Positions 17,132 through 26,683 of a stretch of DNA of 64,000 nt are shown here, one piece after another. Position numbers and translations under genes: made by a program. Location of the stretch: NCBI RefSeq assembly GCF_965208895.1, contig NZ_OZ242363.1, forward strand, positions 248,001-312,000, in the 5' to 3' direction. The notes under the pieces were generated by a model, which did no database searches, was not told the DNA's origin, and saw nothing but the letters and a program-made list of their open reading frames with translations. The stretch's first letter is position 1. Each line of letters starts with the position of its first letter. Origin of the DNA: Poriferisodalis sp965208895 (GTDB taxonomy: Bacteria; Actinomycetota; Acidimicrobiia; Acidimicrobiales; Poriferisodalaceae).

Positions 17132-19040
17132 TCGGACGCAACGCCGTGCCACTCCGGCGTCATGGCACCCGTCAATGGGTGCACCTCCAGGGCTGCGTCA
17201 GCCTGCTGCGCGGTCGCGCACCGCCTCAGCGAAGCGGTCAGAATCGCCGAAGTCACCCACATGGCACCCCTCTGCGGGAGCGAAGGGATCATCGGCGGAA
17301 CCTGAACGGCGCCCCGAATCCGGTCGAGCGCAGCCACCTCCGCGCCGGCGCAAAGTTCGCACCGGCCCGCCGCGCCGGCGGGCACTGCTGCTGATCATCG
17401 CCAGCGCCGTTGCGCTCGCCGCTTTGGGCGCCCGCCTGGTTCAAGTGCAGCTGCTCGACCGGGAGACCTACGCCGCCCTCGGAGATCAGCAGGGAACGGC
17501 GCAATGGGAGCTGGAGTCGGTCCGCGGGGCGATCCTCGATCGGAATCTCAACCTGCTCGCAGTTTCTGACCATCTCCCCACCATCTGGGCCGACCCGCGC
17601 CTGGTGACCGCTCCGTACCAGACAGCGACTGTGCTGGCGACAGTCCTCGACATCGACGCCGACGTGATCGCCGAGCGGCTCGCGAGCGATCGGCACTTCG
17701 TCTATGTGGCGCGCCAGGTGAGTCCGTCGGAGGGGCTTGCGGTGCAGGAATTGCAGCTCGCCGGAGTGGGTGTGCGGGGCGAGTCGTCTCGGCTCCGGCC
17801 CAACGGCGACGGCTTCGCTCGCGGGCTGCTCGGCGTCACCGACATCGACCAGAACCCGTTGGGGGGCGCCGAGCAGCAGTTCGCCGAGGTGCTCGGCGGA
17901 ACCGACGGCCGTGAAGTGGCCCGGATCGCCCAGAGCGGCATGCCGCTGCCGACCGGCACCGAGCACTTCGAACCGGTGAGCCACGGTGATGACGTGGTCC
18001 TCACCCTGCACACCCAGATGCAGTGGGTTGCCGAGCGATCGCTCCACGAAGCAGTCGAGGCGACGGGTGCGCAGGGCGGCATGGTGGTAGTGATGCAGGT
18101 GGACTCCGGAGATGTCCTGGCATTGGCCGCGGTCGACCGTGATCACGACACAGGAGAGGTCGGGCCGGTTGCCTACAACCCTGCGTACGCCGACGCGTTC
18201 GAACCGGGATCGGTGGCGAAGAGCTTCACCATCGCGACGGCACTGGAAGCAGGACTCACCACGCCCGACGAGTTGCATGCCACACCGGCTACCTACACAT
18301 TCGCCGACAAGGCGTTCGTCGAGCCGTATTCCGCTGTCGACCGCGAGATGACGACCTCGGAAATCCTTGTTCACTCATCGAACATCGGCACGATCAAGCT
18401 CGCCGAACGACTCGGCGCGACGGAATTGCAGCGGTCGCTGCGCTCATTCGGTTTCGGCCGCCTGACCGGGACCGACAACGCTGGGGCGCTGCCGGGTGAG
18501 AGCCGTGGCATCTTGCGTGCAGCGAACCAATGGCGAGGTACCGACCTCGCCACGATCGCGTTCGGCCAGGGCATCGCAGTCACTGCGATACAGCTTGCCG
18601 CTGCCTACAACGCCATCGCCAACGATGGTGTCCATGTCACTCCTCGGCTCGTGCTGGGCAGCGTGGACAGCAACGGAACGCTTCGACCAGCCGACGCCGC
18701 GGCGACGCGCCGGATCCTGTCGCCGAGCACCGCATCTCAGATGCAGTCGATCCTCGCCGACGTGGTCCGCTCCGGGACTGGCAAGCGGGCCGCCATTGAA
18801 GGCTTCGGGGTCGCCGGCAAAACCGGTACAGCGCAGAAGCCCAGCCCCGACGGCGGGTACAGCGCCGATACGTACACGAGCTCGTTCGCAGGCTTCCTTC
18901 CGGTTGATCGTCCCGAACTCACCGTCGTCGTCGTGCTCGACGAACCCCATGAGTACCGGGCGGGGATCGTGGCTGCGCCGGTCTTCGCGGACATCGCCGA
19001 ATACGCGTTGCGGATGCTGCAGGTGTCGCCCGATGCGTGA
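17115..19040 (+). CDS. ftsI: Class B penicillin-binding protein FtsI (septal transpeptidase)
   Basis: This 641-residue protein cross-links septal peptidoglycan. It has an unusually long, proline- and arginine-rich cytoplasmic arm of about 85 residues, one transmembrane helix (about 88-108), a dimerisation domain beginning ESVRGAILDRN, and a transpeptidase domain with Ser366 in PGSVAKSF (SxxK), HSSNIG (SxN) and VAGKTGTAQKP (KTG). No PASTA repeats follow. It starts within ftsL (17-bp overlap). The KTG and SxN motifs are intact, so it should be active and beta-lactam sensitive in principle. Confidence 0.95.
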   Translation: MTDVLDRTQRRATPASWHPSMGAPPGLRQPAARSRTASAKRSESPKSPTWHPSAGAKGSSAEPERRPESGRAQPPPRRRKVRTGPPRRRALLLIIASAVALAALGARLVQVQLLDRETYAALGDQQGTAQWELESVRGAILDRNLNLLAVSDHLPTIWADPRLVTAPYQTATVLATVLDIDADVIAERLASDRHFVYVARQVSPSEGLAVQELQLAGVGVRGESSRLRPNGDGFARGLLGVTDIDQNPLGGAEQQFAEVLGGTDGREVARIAQSGMPLPTGTEHFEPVSHGDDVVLTLHTQMQWVAERSLHEAVEATGAQGGMVVVMQVDSGDVLALAAVDRDHDTGEVGPVAYNPAYADAFEPGSVAKSFTIATALEAGLTTPDELHATPATYTFADKAFVEPYSAVDREMTTSEILVHSSNIGTIKLAERLGATELQRSLRSFGFGRLTGTDNAGALPGESRGILRAANQWRGTDLATIAFGQGIAVTAIQLAAAYNAIANDGVHVTPRLVLGSVDSNGTLRPADAAATRRILSPSTASQMQSILADVVRSGTGKRAAIEGFGVAGKTGTAQKPSPDGGYSADTYTSSFAGFLPVDRPELTVVVVLDEPHEYRAGIVAAPVFADIAEYALRMLQVSPDA

Positions 19041-19049
19041 GCTGCGCCG

Positions 19050-20510
19050 ATGAGCTCGTCGTCACCGACGCACCTGATGTCGGTCCCCGAAGTGGCCACG
19101 GCGATCGGCGGCAACTATGTGGCGTCGGTGGGCGGCGAGCCGGTATTCGTGCGCGGCATCACCCACGACAGCCGCTCGGTCACGCCCGGGGCGATGTTCG
19201 GCTGCGTGGCCGGGCAGCACCACGACGGTCACCGCTTCGCAGCAGAGGCGATCGCCGCAGGCGCCTCAGCCCTGCTGGTCTCGGAGATCCTCGAGGTCGA
19301 TGTGCCTCAGATCGCGGTGCCGGACGTGCGAGCCGCGCTGGGGCCGGCGTCAGCCGCCGTGTGGGGTCAGCCGTGGAAGCGCTGCACGGTCATCGGTGTC
19401 ACCGGGACATCGGGCAAGACCACGGTGACGCACGCGATTGCGGCCGTCGCGGGCGCCTGCGGCACGGCGTGCGAGGTCATGGGCACGCTCGATGGGACCC
19501 ACACGACTCCCGAGGCACCGGAACTGTGCCGGCGCCTCAGCGAGGCCGCGGATGGCGGCGCAGAGATGGTCGTCATGGAGGTGTCATCCCACGCGCTCGC
19601 CCAGCGCAGGGTGGACGGCGCCAGCTTCGCTGCCGGCGTCTTCACCAACCTGAGTCATGAGCATCTCGACTTCCATGAGACCATGGAGGACTACTTCGAC
19701 GCCAAGTCGCGCCTGTTCGACGGCCGCAGCGAGATCGCCGTGCTGAACGTGGCCGACGCGTGGGGTCGCCGCTTGGCATCGACCGTCGCTGGTACAACGG
19801 CCAGTGTGATCGAGTGGCAGCCGTCCGACGTGGACGAGGTGGTCGTCAGCGCTCACGGACTCAGCGGCCGATGGCGCGGCCGGCCCGTCCAATGCGGGCT
19901 GCTGGGGCGCCTCAATGCCGCGAACGTCGCGGCCGCCGCTGCGACGGCGAGCGCGCTCGGATTCGACGACGACGATGTCGCAGCCGCCATTGCGGCCATT
20001 GCCCCGGTACGCGGTCGCCTGTGGCCCGTCAGCGGCCCCGGCGACGACGTCACGGTGCTGGTCGACTATGCCCACAAGCCCGACGCGCTCGCCGCTGCGC
20101 TGGCCAGCGCCCGTGAGCTGGGTGCTCCCGACGGACGCGTCTGGGCGGTCTTCGGCGCCGGAGGCGATCGCGACCGATCAAAACGGCCGCTCATGGGCGC
20201 AGCGGCAGATCGTCATGCCGATGTCATCGTCTTGACCTCCGACAACCCTCGCAGCGAGGATCCCGCCCGCATAGCGGCCGAGATCGCGCAGGGCGCCGGA
20301 AACAGGCACGACGCCGACGACGGCCTCCATGTCGAGCTCGATCGATCCCGCGCAATCTCGCTGGCCGTCACCGGCGCTCGGGCAGGAGACGTCGTCGTGG
20401 TGGCGGGAAAGGGCCACGAGACCACCCAGGCAACGGCGGATCGCTCCGTGCCGTTCGATGACGCAGCAGTCGCGGCCCGCTGGCTGCGGCGCAGGAACGC
20501 ACAGCCATGA
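19050..20510 (+). CDS. murE: UDP-MurNAc-tripeptide synthetase MurE
   Basis: This 486-residue Mur ligase adds the third amino acid of the stem peptide. The ATP loop is GVTGTSGKTTVTHAI, the carbamylated-lysine region is in YFDAKSRLF, and the C-terminal domain contains TSDNPRSEDP. The DNPR motif is diagnostic for meso-diaminopimelate-adding MurE, so the wall is probably of the meso-DAP type. The start is ATG 19050, 9 bp after ftsI. Its stop overlaps the mraY start by 4 bp (ATGA), leaving no room for murF, which normally lies here. Confidence 0.96.
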   Translation: MSSSSPTHLMSVPEVATAIGGNYVASVGGEPVFVRGITHDSRSVTPGAMFGCVAGQHHDGHRFAAEAIAAGASALLVSEILEVDVPQIAVPDVRAALGPASAAVWGQPWKRCTVIGVTGTSGKTTVTHAIAAVAGACGTACEVMGTLDGTHTTPEAPELCRRLSEAADGGAEMVVMEVSSHALAQRRVDGASFAAGVFTNLSHEHLDFHETMEDYFDAKSRLFDGRSEIAVLNVADAWGRRLASTVAGTTASVIEWQPSDVDEVVVSAHGLSGRWRGRPVQCGLLGRLNAANVAAAAATASALGFDDDDVAAAIAAIAPVRGRLWPVSGPGDDVTVLVDYAHKPDALAAALASARELGAPDGRVWAVFGAGGDRDRSKRPLMGAAADRHADVIVLTSDNPRSEDPARIAAEIAQGAGNRHDADDGLHVELDRSRAISLAVTGARAGDVVVVAGKGHETTQATADRSVPFDDAAVAARWLRRRNAQP

Positions 20511-21559
20511 TCGCCCTGCTCATTGCCGCCAGCTCGGCGATGTTCGTGTCGCTGGTGGGAACTCGCTACCTCATTCCGTGGCTGCAAGCACGAGGCGTCG
20601 GCCAGCCGATCCGTCTCGACGGCCCCCGGGGGCACATCACCAAGGCCGGCACCCCGACGATGGGCGGCGTCGCGGTCGTCGCGGCTGCGGTCGTGGGCTA
20701 CGTGGTCAGCCACCTGCGCGCCGAGACGGTGATCACACGCTCAGGCATTGTGCTGCTGTCGGCGGTCAGCGCCGCAGGCCTCGTCGGCCTGGCCGATGAC
20801 TGGATCAAGGTCAGCCGCGAGCGCAACCTGGGACTGAACAAGCGGGCCAAGCTGATCGGGCTCATTGCGGTGGGCATCGGCTTTGCGGTGGCGTCGGTGT
20901 GGTGGGTCGATCTCGACACAGCAGTCGGATTCACCCGGCTTGACGCGAACTCGCTGCAGGTCCCTGCCGCGGTGTGGGTTCTGTGGGCTGTGGTCATCGT
21001 CTTGGGAGCGTCGAACGCGGTGAACCTCACAGACGGCTTGGACGGCCTTGCCGCCGGAGCAGCCACGGTGGCATTCGCCGCGTTCGTCGTGATCGGCTAC
21101 TGGGCATTCCGCCATCCCATCTCCTACGACGTCAAGCATCCGCTCGACCTGGCCATCGTGGCTGCTGCTATGGCTGGCGCCTGTGCGGGGTTCTTGTGGT
21201 GGAACGCACCGCCCGCACGGATCTTCATGGGTGACACGGGCTCGCTGGCAATCGGTACGGCCATGGCCGGGCTCGCGATGCTCCTGCATGTCGACTTGCT
21301 GCTTCCGGTCATCGGCGGCCTGTACGTCATCGAGACGGCGTCGGTCATCATCCAAGTCGGCTCGTTCCGGTTGTTTGGGCGCCGCCTGTTCCGGATGGCC
21401 CCCATGCACCACCACCTCGAGCTCGGCGGATGGCCCGAGACCACCGTGCTGATCCGTCTGTGGGTCGTGAACAGCCTGCTCGTGGCGATTGCGCTGGGCC
21501 TGTACTACGCCGATTTTCTGAGCCTGGACCTCGTCGAACTTCCGGCAGGCTCGTTGTGA
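20507..21559 (+). CDS. mraY: Phospho-MurNAc-pentapeptide translocase MraY
   Basis: This 350-residue polytopic membrane enzyme transfers phospho-MurNAc-pentapeptide to undecaprenyl phosphate, forming lipid I. Visible signatures are GHITKAGTPTMGGV, GLADDWIKV with the acidic pair, NLTDGLDGLAAG, FMGDTGSLAIG and the cytoplasmic MAPMHHHLELGGW. About ten hydrophobic helices are apparent. It is joined to murE and murD by 4-bp overlaps on both sides. Confidence 0.97.
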   Translation: MIALLIAASSAMFVSLVGTRYLIPWLQARGVGQPIRLDGPRGHITKAGTPTMGGVAVVAAAVVGYVVSHLRAETVITRSGIVLLSAVSAAGLVGLADDWIKVSRERNLGLNKRAKLIGLIAVGIGFAVASVWWVDLDTAVGFTRLDANSLQVPAAVWVLWAVVIVLGASNAVNLTDGLDGLAAGAATVAFAAFVVIGYWAFRHPISYDVKHPLDLAIVAAAMAGACAGFLWWNAPPARIFMGDTGSLAIGTAMAGLAMLLHVDLLLPVIGGLYVIETASVIIQVGSFRLFGRRLFRMAPMHHHLELGGWPETTVLIRLWVVNSLLVAIALGLYYADFLSLDLVELPAGSL

Positions 21560-22983
21560 GGGGTTCACCCGCCTCTCAGATGGCGCACGTCGACCTCGAG
21601 CCTTCCCACGGCCCGGTGGTCGTCGTCGGCATGGGCGTGACGGGCTGCGCGGTGGCATCGGCACTGGCGGCACGCGGTCACCAGGTGGTGATGGCCGACG
21701 ACAGGCCCCACGACGCAGCGTCGAGGGTTTCCGGGGCCGGAATCGTCGTCGCGGAGATTCACGATTCCACCGATGTCGATCTGCTCGAGCTGTTGGTCCG
21801 GGGGGCTGCAGCCATCGTGCCCTCACCGGGAGTGCCGCCCCGCCACCCCAGCTACACGCTGGCAACCGCCGCGGGAGTTCCGATCGTGAGCGAGCTGGAC
21901 CTCGCGGCACAGTGGGACACCCGGCCGCTCGCTGCGATCACCGGCACGAACGGCAAGACCACGGTCACTGTGTTGGTGGAGCGAATCCTGAACCGCAGCG
22001 GGATCAGCGCCGTGGGTGCGGGCAACACCGATATCGCCTTGGTAGACGCCATCGACTCCGACGTCTCCACCTTCGTGGTGGAGGCATCGTCGTTCCGGCT
22101 TCACCGTGCGCGACGGTTCGCCCCCGCTGTGGCTGCGTGGCTGAACTTGGCGCCCGATCATCTCGACTGGCACGCCGGCTTAGGCGACTATGCCGCATCG
22201 AAGGCCCGGATCTGGGCTGCGCAAGGCCCCGAGGACATCGCGGTGATCCCCTTCGGTGACGCCGACATCGAACCGTGGACGATCGGGATCCGCTCGCGCC
22301 ATGTGACCTTTGCGACCCCGCAGCATCTCCATGCGCCCTGTGACGTGCGCTTCGAGCGCGGTGTCCTGGTGGCCCACGACGAGGACATCGTGGCGACCGC
22401 AGAGTTGCCGCGGCAACGCCCGCACGACTTGTCGAACGCCGCTGCGGCGACGGCGATCGCTCTGGAGATGGGCGCTCACGCGGATGCGGTGGCGACAGAA
22501 CTGCGAGCGTTCGACGGTCTGCCGCATCGCCTGGCGCACGCAGGGCGCATCGGCAATGTGAGTTTCCACGACGACAGCAAGGCGACAGCACCCCACGCCA
22601 CCGCTGCGGCGATGCGGGGGTTCTCAGATGCGATTCTGATTGCCGGCGGGCGGAACAAGGGCCTCGACCTTCACGAACTGGCTGTGGCTGCCCCGCACCT
22701 GCGCGGTGTCGTGGCGATCGGCGAGTCCGCCCTAGAGGTCGTCGCGTGCTTCAGCCAGCCGGGGTGCGAGGGCATCGAATTGGCGCGCGCCGACTCGATG
22801 TCCGCAGCAGTCGAGATCGCCTACGCCATGGCCCAGCCCTGCGGCGACGTCGTGCTGTCGCCCGGATGCGCATCGTTCGACTGGTACTCCAGCTACCACG
22901 AGCGCGGTGAGCGCTTCATCTCGGCCGTGTCCGACCTCGCCGAGGGCCTCGGCCTGGGGGTCTCACCGCGGGAGGGTCGATGA
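21556..22983 (+). CDS. murD: UDP-MurNAc-L-alanine:D-glutamate ligase MurD
   Basis: This Mur ligase adds D-glutamate to UDP-MurNAc-L-alanine. It has an N-terminal Rossmann-like domain (VVVVGMGVTGCAVASALA), the ATP loop AAITGTNGKTTVTVLVER, the NLAPDHLDWH segment and the C-terminal VSFHDDSKATAPHAT. The start is GTG 21556, overlapping mraY as GTGA; ATG 21580 would remove only eight residues. It overlaps ftsW by 4 bp. Confidence 0.95.
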   Translation: MRGSPASQMAHVDLEPSHGPVVVVGMGVTGCAVASALAARGHQVVMADDRPHDAASRVSGAGIVVAEIHDSTDVDLLELLVRGAAAIVPSPGVPPRHPSYTLATAAGVPIVSELDLAAQWDTRPLAAITGTNGKTTVTVLVERILNRSGISAVGAGNTDIALVDAIDSDVSTFVVEASSFRLHRARRFAPAVAAWLNLAPDHLDWHAGLGDYAASKARIWAAQGPEDIAVIPFGDADIEPWTIGIRSRHVTFATPQHLHAPCDVRFERGVLVAHDEDIVATAELPRQRPHDLSNAAAATAIALEMGAHADAVATELRAFDGLPHRLAHAGRIGNVSFHDDSKATAPHATAAAMRGFSDAILIAGGRNKGLDLHELAVAAPHLRGVVAIGESALEVVACFSQPGCEGIELARADSMSAAVEIAYAMAQPCGDVVLSPGCASFDWYSSYHERGERFISAVSDLAEGLGLGVSPREGR

Positions 22984-24095
22984 ACTCCCAGGACGTTCGG
23001 GGCGTTCAATCGGGCCCGTCGGTGCGATACGCGGCGCTCCTGTCAGCAGTGTTCCTGCTCCTGCTCACTGGCGTCGTGTTGGTGCTGTCGGCGACATCGG
23101 CTACCGGGATCGGTGCGCCCGACCGACCCCTGCAGTACTTCACCCGCCATCTGTGGTCGGTGGCAGTCGCTGTCGCCGTCCTGCTGGTGACCCTCGGCGT
23201 CGACTACCGCCACTGGCGACGCATGGCGTTGCCGTTCGCGGCCGTCAGCGTGAGCTTGCTGGTCGCGGTGCTGGTGGTCGGCAAGCGTTCGGGCGGTGCT
23301 CGCCGCTGGATCGAGATCGGACAGTTCAGCGTGCAGCCCTCAGAGCTGGCCAAGCTGGCACTCATCGTTGCGCTGGCTGCATTTCTGGACGCCCGCAAGG
23401 AGCAGATTTCCCGGCCCGACCGGATCCTGCGTCCCGCGATGTTGCTGCTCACGGTCGGATGCTCGCTGGTACTGCTGCAGCCCGACTTGGGAACCACGCT
23501 CATCCTGGCCGGCATCGGGGTGGGGATGCTGTTCGTGGCAGGCCTGCCGGGCCGCGATCTCGCCAAGATCGCCCTGATCGTCGGCGTGGCGGCGCCGTTG
23601 CTGGCGATCGCAGCGCCGTACCGCCGAGCGCGCCTGGCCGGGTTCCTGGATCCGATCTCGGAACGGGCCGACAGCGGGTACCAGACCTTCCAGAGTCTGG
23701 TCGGCCTGGCACAGGGGGGTCTGCGCGGTACCGGCCTGGGAGCAGGCCAGGCCAAGTGGGGCTGGGTGCCCAATGCCCCCACAGACTTCATCTTCGTCAT
23801 CGTCGGCGAGGAGATGGGCCTTCTCGGTGCCCTCGGGCTCCTCACGCTGCTGGGAGTCGTCGGCATCGGAGGACTGCGGACGAGCCAGAAGGCACCTGAT
23901 CTGTTCGGAACGCTGCTCGCAGCAGGAATCTCGATCTGGTTCGTGCTGCAGACGCTGGTCAACGTCGGCGGTGTGGTTGGATTGCTCCCGGTGACCGGTG
24001 TGACCCTGCCATTTCTGTCCTTCGGCGGTTCGTCGCTTGTCGTGACCGCAGCAGCTGCGGGTCTGCTGTTGAACGTGACCCGGCGATCCGGCTGA
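22980..24095 (+). CDS. ftsW: SEDS peptidoglycan glycosyltransferase FtsW
   Basis: This 371-residue SEDS-family protein polymerises septal glycan together with FtsI. About ten transmembrane segments are visible. The family motifs are GGARRWIEIG...FSVQPSELAKLAL, LLQPDLGTTLIL, SGYQTFQSLVGLAQGG and, near the end, PVTGVTLPFLSFGGSSL. It lies between murD and murG as in most bacteria, overlapping murD as ATGA. Confidence 0.95.
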   Translation: MNSQDVRGVQSGPSVRYAALLSAVFLLLLTGVVLVLSATSATGIGAPDRPLQYFTRHLWSVAVAVAVLLVTLGVDYRHWRRMALPFAAVSVSLLVAVLVVGKRSGGARRWIEIGQFSVQPSELAKLALIVALAAFLDARKEQISRPDRILRPAMLLLTVGCSLVLLQPDLGTTLILAGIGVGMLFVAGLPGRDLAKIALIVGVAAPLLAIAAPYRRARLAGFLDPISERADSGYQTFQSLVGLAQGGLRGTGLGAGQAKWGWVPNAPTDFIFVIVGEEMGLLGALGLLTLLGVVGIGGLRTSQKAPDLFGTLLAAGISIWFVLQTLVNVGGVVGLLPVTGVTLPFLSFGGSSLVVTAAAAGLLLNVTRRSG

Positions 24096-24098
24096 ACT

Positions 24099-25307
24099 GT
24101 GCCGCCACGCGACCGAGGCCCGAACGCCCCGCGCGTCTTGATCGCCGGGGGCGGCACTGCCGGGCACCTCATGCCCGGACTGGCGGTCGCCTCGGCATTG
24201 ACCGACCGCGGCTGGCCCTCCGAAGCGATCCAATTCGTCGGCAGCGCCAGGGGAATCGACTCGCAGATCGTGCCCGCAGCGGGCTTTCATTCGACCTTGC
24301 TCGGCGGCCGGGGTCTCACGGCACGGCGGCTGAATCTGGCGAACGCACGTGCCGCAGTCAGCCTTGGCTGGGCCACATTGCGCGGTGTAGCGCTCGTCGG
24401 GCGCCGGCGCCCCGTTGCCGTGCTGTCGCTGGGCGGTTACGCGGCGCTCCCCGCGACCGTCGGAGCGGTGGTGTGGCGCGTGCCGCTCGTGATCACGGAG
24501 CAGAACGCCGTCGCATCGGCCACGAACCGCCTTCTGGGTCGCTTCGCTCGTGCCGCGGCTGTTCCGGTGCGCGGGACTGGGCTGCACCGCGAGATCGTGA
24601 CCGGCAATCCCGTGCGGCCCGAAGTCATCAAAGCTGCGCTCGAATCAGGTGATGCTCGCGCCCGGCTCGGCTGGCCCGCCGACGCGACCGCCATCGTGGT
24701 GTTCGGCGGCTCGCTGGGCTCGCTGCGGATCAATTCAGCGGTCTGGTCGGCGTTGGAGTCATTGCGGGAGCGCGACGGCGTCTTCGTCTACCACGTCGTG
24801 GGAAAGCGCGACTGGGAGAGCCGACCCCCGTCCCCGTCGCGCCGGCCCGACGGCTCACGGGTCAGCGAGTGGTACCGAGCGGTGCCCTTCGATGAGCAGT
24901 TGCCTGTCGCGATGGCCGCGGCCGACCTCGCAATCTGCCGCGCCGGTGCTTCCACGGTCGCAGAATTGTCCGTGATCGGCACGCCGGCTGTCCTCGTTCC
25001 CTTGCCCATCGCGACCAACGACCACCAGCGCCGAAACGCGGAGGAGTTGGCTGCAGCCGGCCTGGGTCGGGTAGTTCCCGACGCAGAGTTCGATTCCGAG
25101 CGGATGCTCGCAGAAATCGACCGGGTGTCGGAGCGTCGTAGATGTGCTGCACCCCAGAGCCATGGGGCATCGCCGTGCCCCCCAGATGCCAACTTTGGCC
25201 GTCGTGACTCTGCCGAACGCGTGGCACAGCTTGTGATTGAGCACAGTTCGGCGGTTCCGCACTCGGTCGCACCCGCTGCTCACCCGCCCCAAGAGCACCG
25301 ACGATGA
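24099..25307 (+). CDS. murG: UDP-GlcNAc:lipid I transferase MurG
   Basis: This 402-residue peripheral membrane glycosyltransferase makes lipid II. The N-terminal loop is LIAGGGTAGHLMPGLAVA, a slightly altered form of the usual GGTGGH-x-x-P, and the second glycine-rich loop is VVFGGSLGSLRIN. The donor-binding region ADLAICRAGASTVAELSVIG is conserved. About 30 residues near the C-terminus (after the ERRRCA segment) look unrelated to the family and cysteine/proline rich. The start is GTG 24099, 3 bp after ftsW. It overlaps murC by 4 bp. Confidence 0.94.
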   Translation: MPPRDRGPNAPRVLIAGGGTAGHLMPGLAVASALTDRGWPSEAIQFVGSARGIDSQIVPAAGFHSTLLGGRGLTARRLNLANARAAVSLGWATLRGVALVGRRRPVAVLSLGGYAALPATVGAVVWRVPLVITEQNAVASATNRLLGRFARAAAVPVRGTGLHREIVTGNPVRPEVIKAALESGDARARLGWPADATAIVVFGGSLGSLRINSAVWSALESLRERDGVFVYHVVGKRDWESRPPSPSRRPDGSRVSEWYRAVPFDEQLPVAMAAADLAICRAGASTVAELSVIGTPAVLVPLPIATNDHQRRNAEELAAAGLGRVVPDAEFDSERMLAEIDRVSERRRCAAPQSHGASPCPPDANFGRRDSAERVAQLVIEHSSAVPHSVAPAAHPPQEHRR

Positions 25308-26683
25308 CCAATCCACCGGTTGATCTCGCCGAGGTGCGGAGCATCCATCTGGTGGGGGCTGGGGGCGCGGGCATGAATGCAATCGGGCTCGTGCTTGCGG
25401 AAATGGGCCATGCGATCAGCGGGAGCGATCTCAGGGCAAGCCCGGGCATGACACGGCTGGCCGCTCACGGTGCCCGAGTCGCCATCGGTCACTCCGCAGC
25501 CAACGTCGGCTCGGCGGACATCGTGGCTCATTCGAGCGCTGTGTCGTACGACAACGCGGAGCTCGATGAGGCGCGGCGACGGGACATCCCGGTGCTCAGC
25601 CGAGCCGAGCTGCTCTCGGGGATCTGCCGCCAGAAGCGAACGCTGGCGGTCGGCGGAACGCACGGCAAGACGACGACCTCATCGATGCTGGCACTCTGCC
25701 TCGTCGCCGCGGGCGAGCACCCGTCGTTCCTGGTGGGCGGCGAGCTCAACGAGATCGGCTCAGGTGCTGTGTGGGACACAGCGGGGGAGTGGTTCGTCGT
25801 CGAAGCCGACGAGTCCGACGGCACCTTCACCGAGCTCGGCGCCGATGCGGTGCTCGTGACGAACATCGAGCCCGATCACCTTGACCGCTACGGCAGCTTC
25901 ACCGAGCTTGCCGCCGCATTCGAGAACTTCGCCAGCAGTGCGGCAGGACCGCGCGTCGTGTGCGCCGATGACCGGCACGCGAGTGCCTTGGCTGAGCGCA
26001 TCGGCGGCTGTGTCACCTATGGCACCGCTCCCAGCGCCGACTACCGCATCGCCGACGCGCGCACGTCGCGGACCGGCGCAACGTTCGAACTGTTCGCAGG
26101 CGCTACCTCGATCGGCAGATGCGAATTGCCGCTGCCCGGGCTGCACAACGTCGCGAACGCCGCCGGCGCCCTCGCAGCAGCCCTCGAACTCGGTGCGGCT
26201 GCAGGGCCGATGGTTGAGGCACTGGGACGATTCGCTGGCGTTGCGAGGCGATTCGAGCGGCGCGGCGAGCGCGACGGAGTCTCGTTCATCGACGACTATG
26301 CGCACCTGCCCACCGAGGTGACCGCCGCGATAGCCGCCGCTCGCGGTGGTGGCTGGAACCGGATCGTTGCCGTTTTCCAGCCTCACCGCTACTCGCGAAC
26401 CGCAGCGCTGTGGCAGGACTTCGCCGACTCATTCACCGGCGTCGACCAATTGGTGCTGACCGACATCTATGCCGCCGGCGAGCTGCCCCGCCCTGGCGTC
26501 TCCACCGAGCTGGTGCTCGGCGCGGTGCTGGATTCGCATCCGTTCGCGTCGGTGGCCTACCTCCCGGGACGCGCGGAGCTGCGTTCGTATCTCAGCGCCA
26601 GCTTGCGGACCGGCGACCTGTGCCTCACCTTGGGGGCAGGTGACCTGACGACGCTCCCCGATGAGCTGCTGCATGCCCCCTGA
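25304..26683 (+). CDS. murC: UDP-MurNAc:L-alanine ligase MurC
   Basis: This 459-residue Mur ligase starts the stem peptide. It has the N-terminal IHLVGAGGAGMNAIGLVLAE, the ATP loop AVGGTHGKTTTSSML, EADESDGTF, NIEPDHLDRYG and the C-terminal VFQPHRYSRTA, all typical for MurC. It is joined to murG by ATGA and its 3' end overlaps murB. Confidence 0.97.
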   Translation: MTNPPVDLAEVRSIHLVGAGGAGMNAIGLVLAEMGHAISGSDLRASPGMTRLAAHGARVAIGHSAANVGSADIVAHSSAVSYDNAELDEARRRDIPVLSRAELLSGICRQKRTLAVGGTHGKTTTSSMLALCLVAAGEHPSFLVGGELNEIGSGAVWDTAGEWFVVEADESDGTFTELGADAVLVTNIEPDHLDRYGSFTELAAAFENFASSAAGPRVVCADDRHASALAERIGGCVTYGTAPSADYRIADARTSRTGATFELFAGATSIGRCELPLPGLHNVANAAGALAAALELGAAAGPMVEALGRFAGVARRFERRGERDGVSFIDDYAHLPTEVTAAIAAARGGGWNRIVAVFQPHRYSRTAALWQDFADSFTGVDQLVLTDIYAAGELPRPGVSTELVLGAVLDSHPFASVAYLPGRAELRSYLSASLRTGDLCLTLGAGDLTTLPDELLHAP

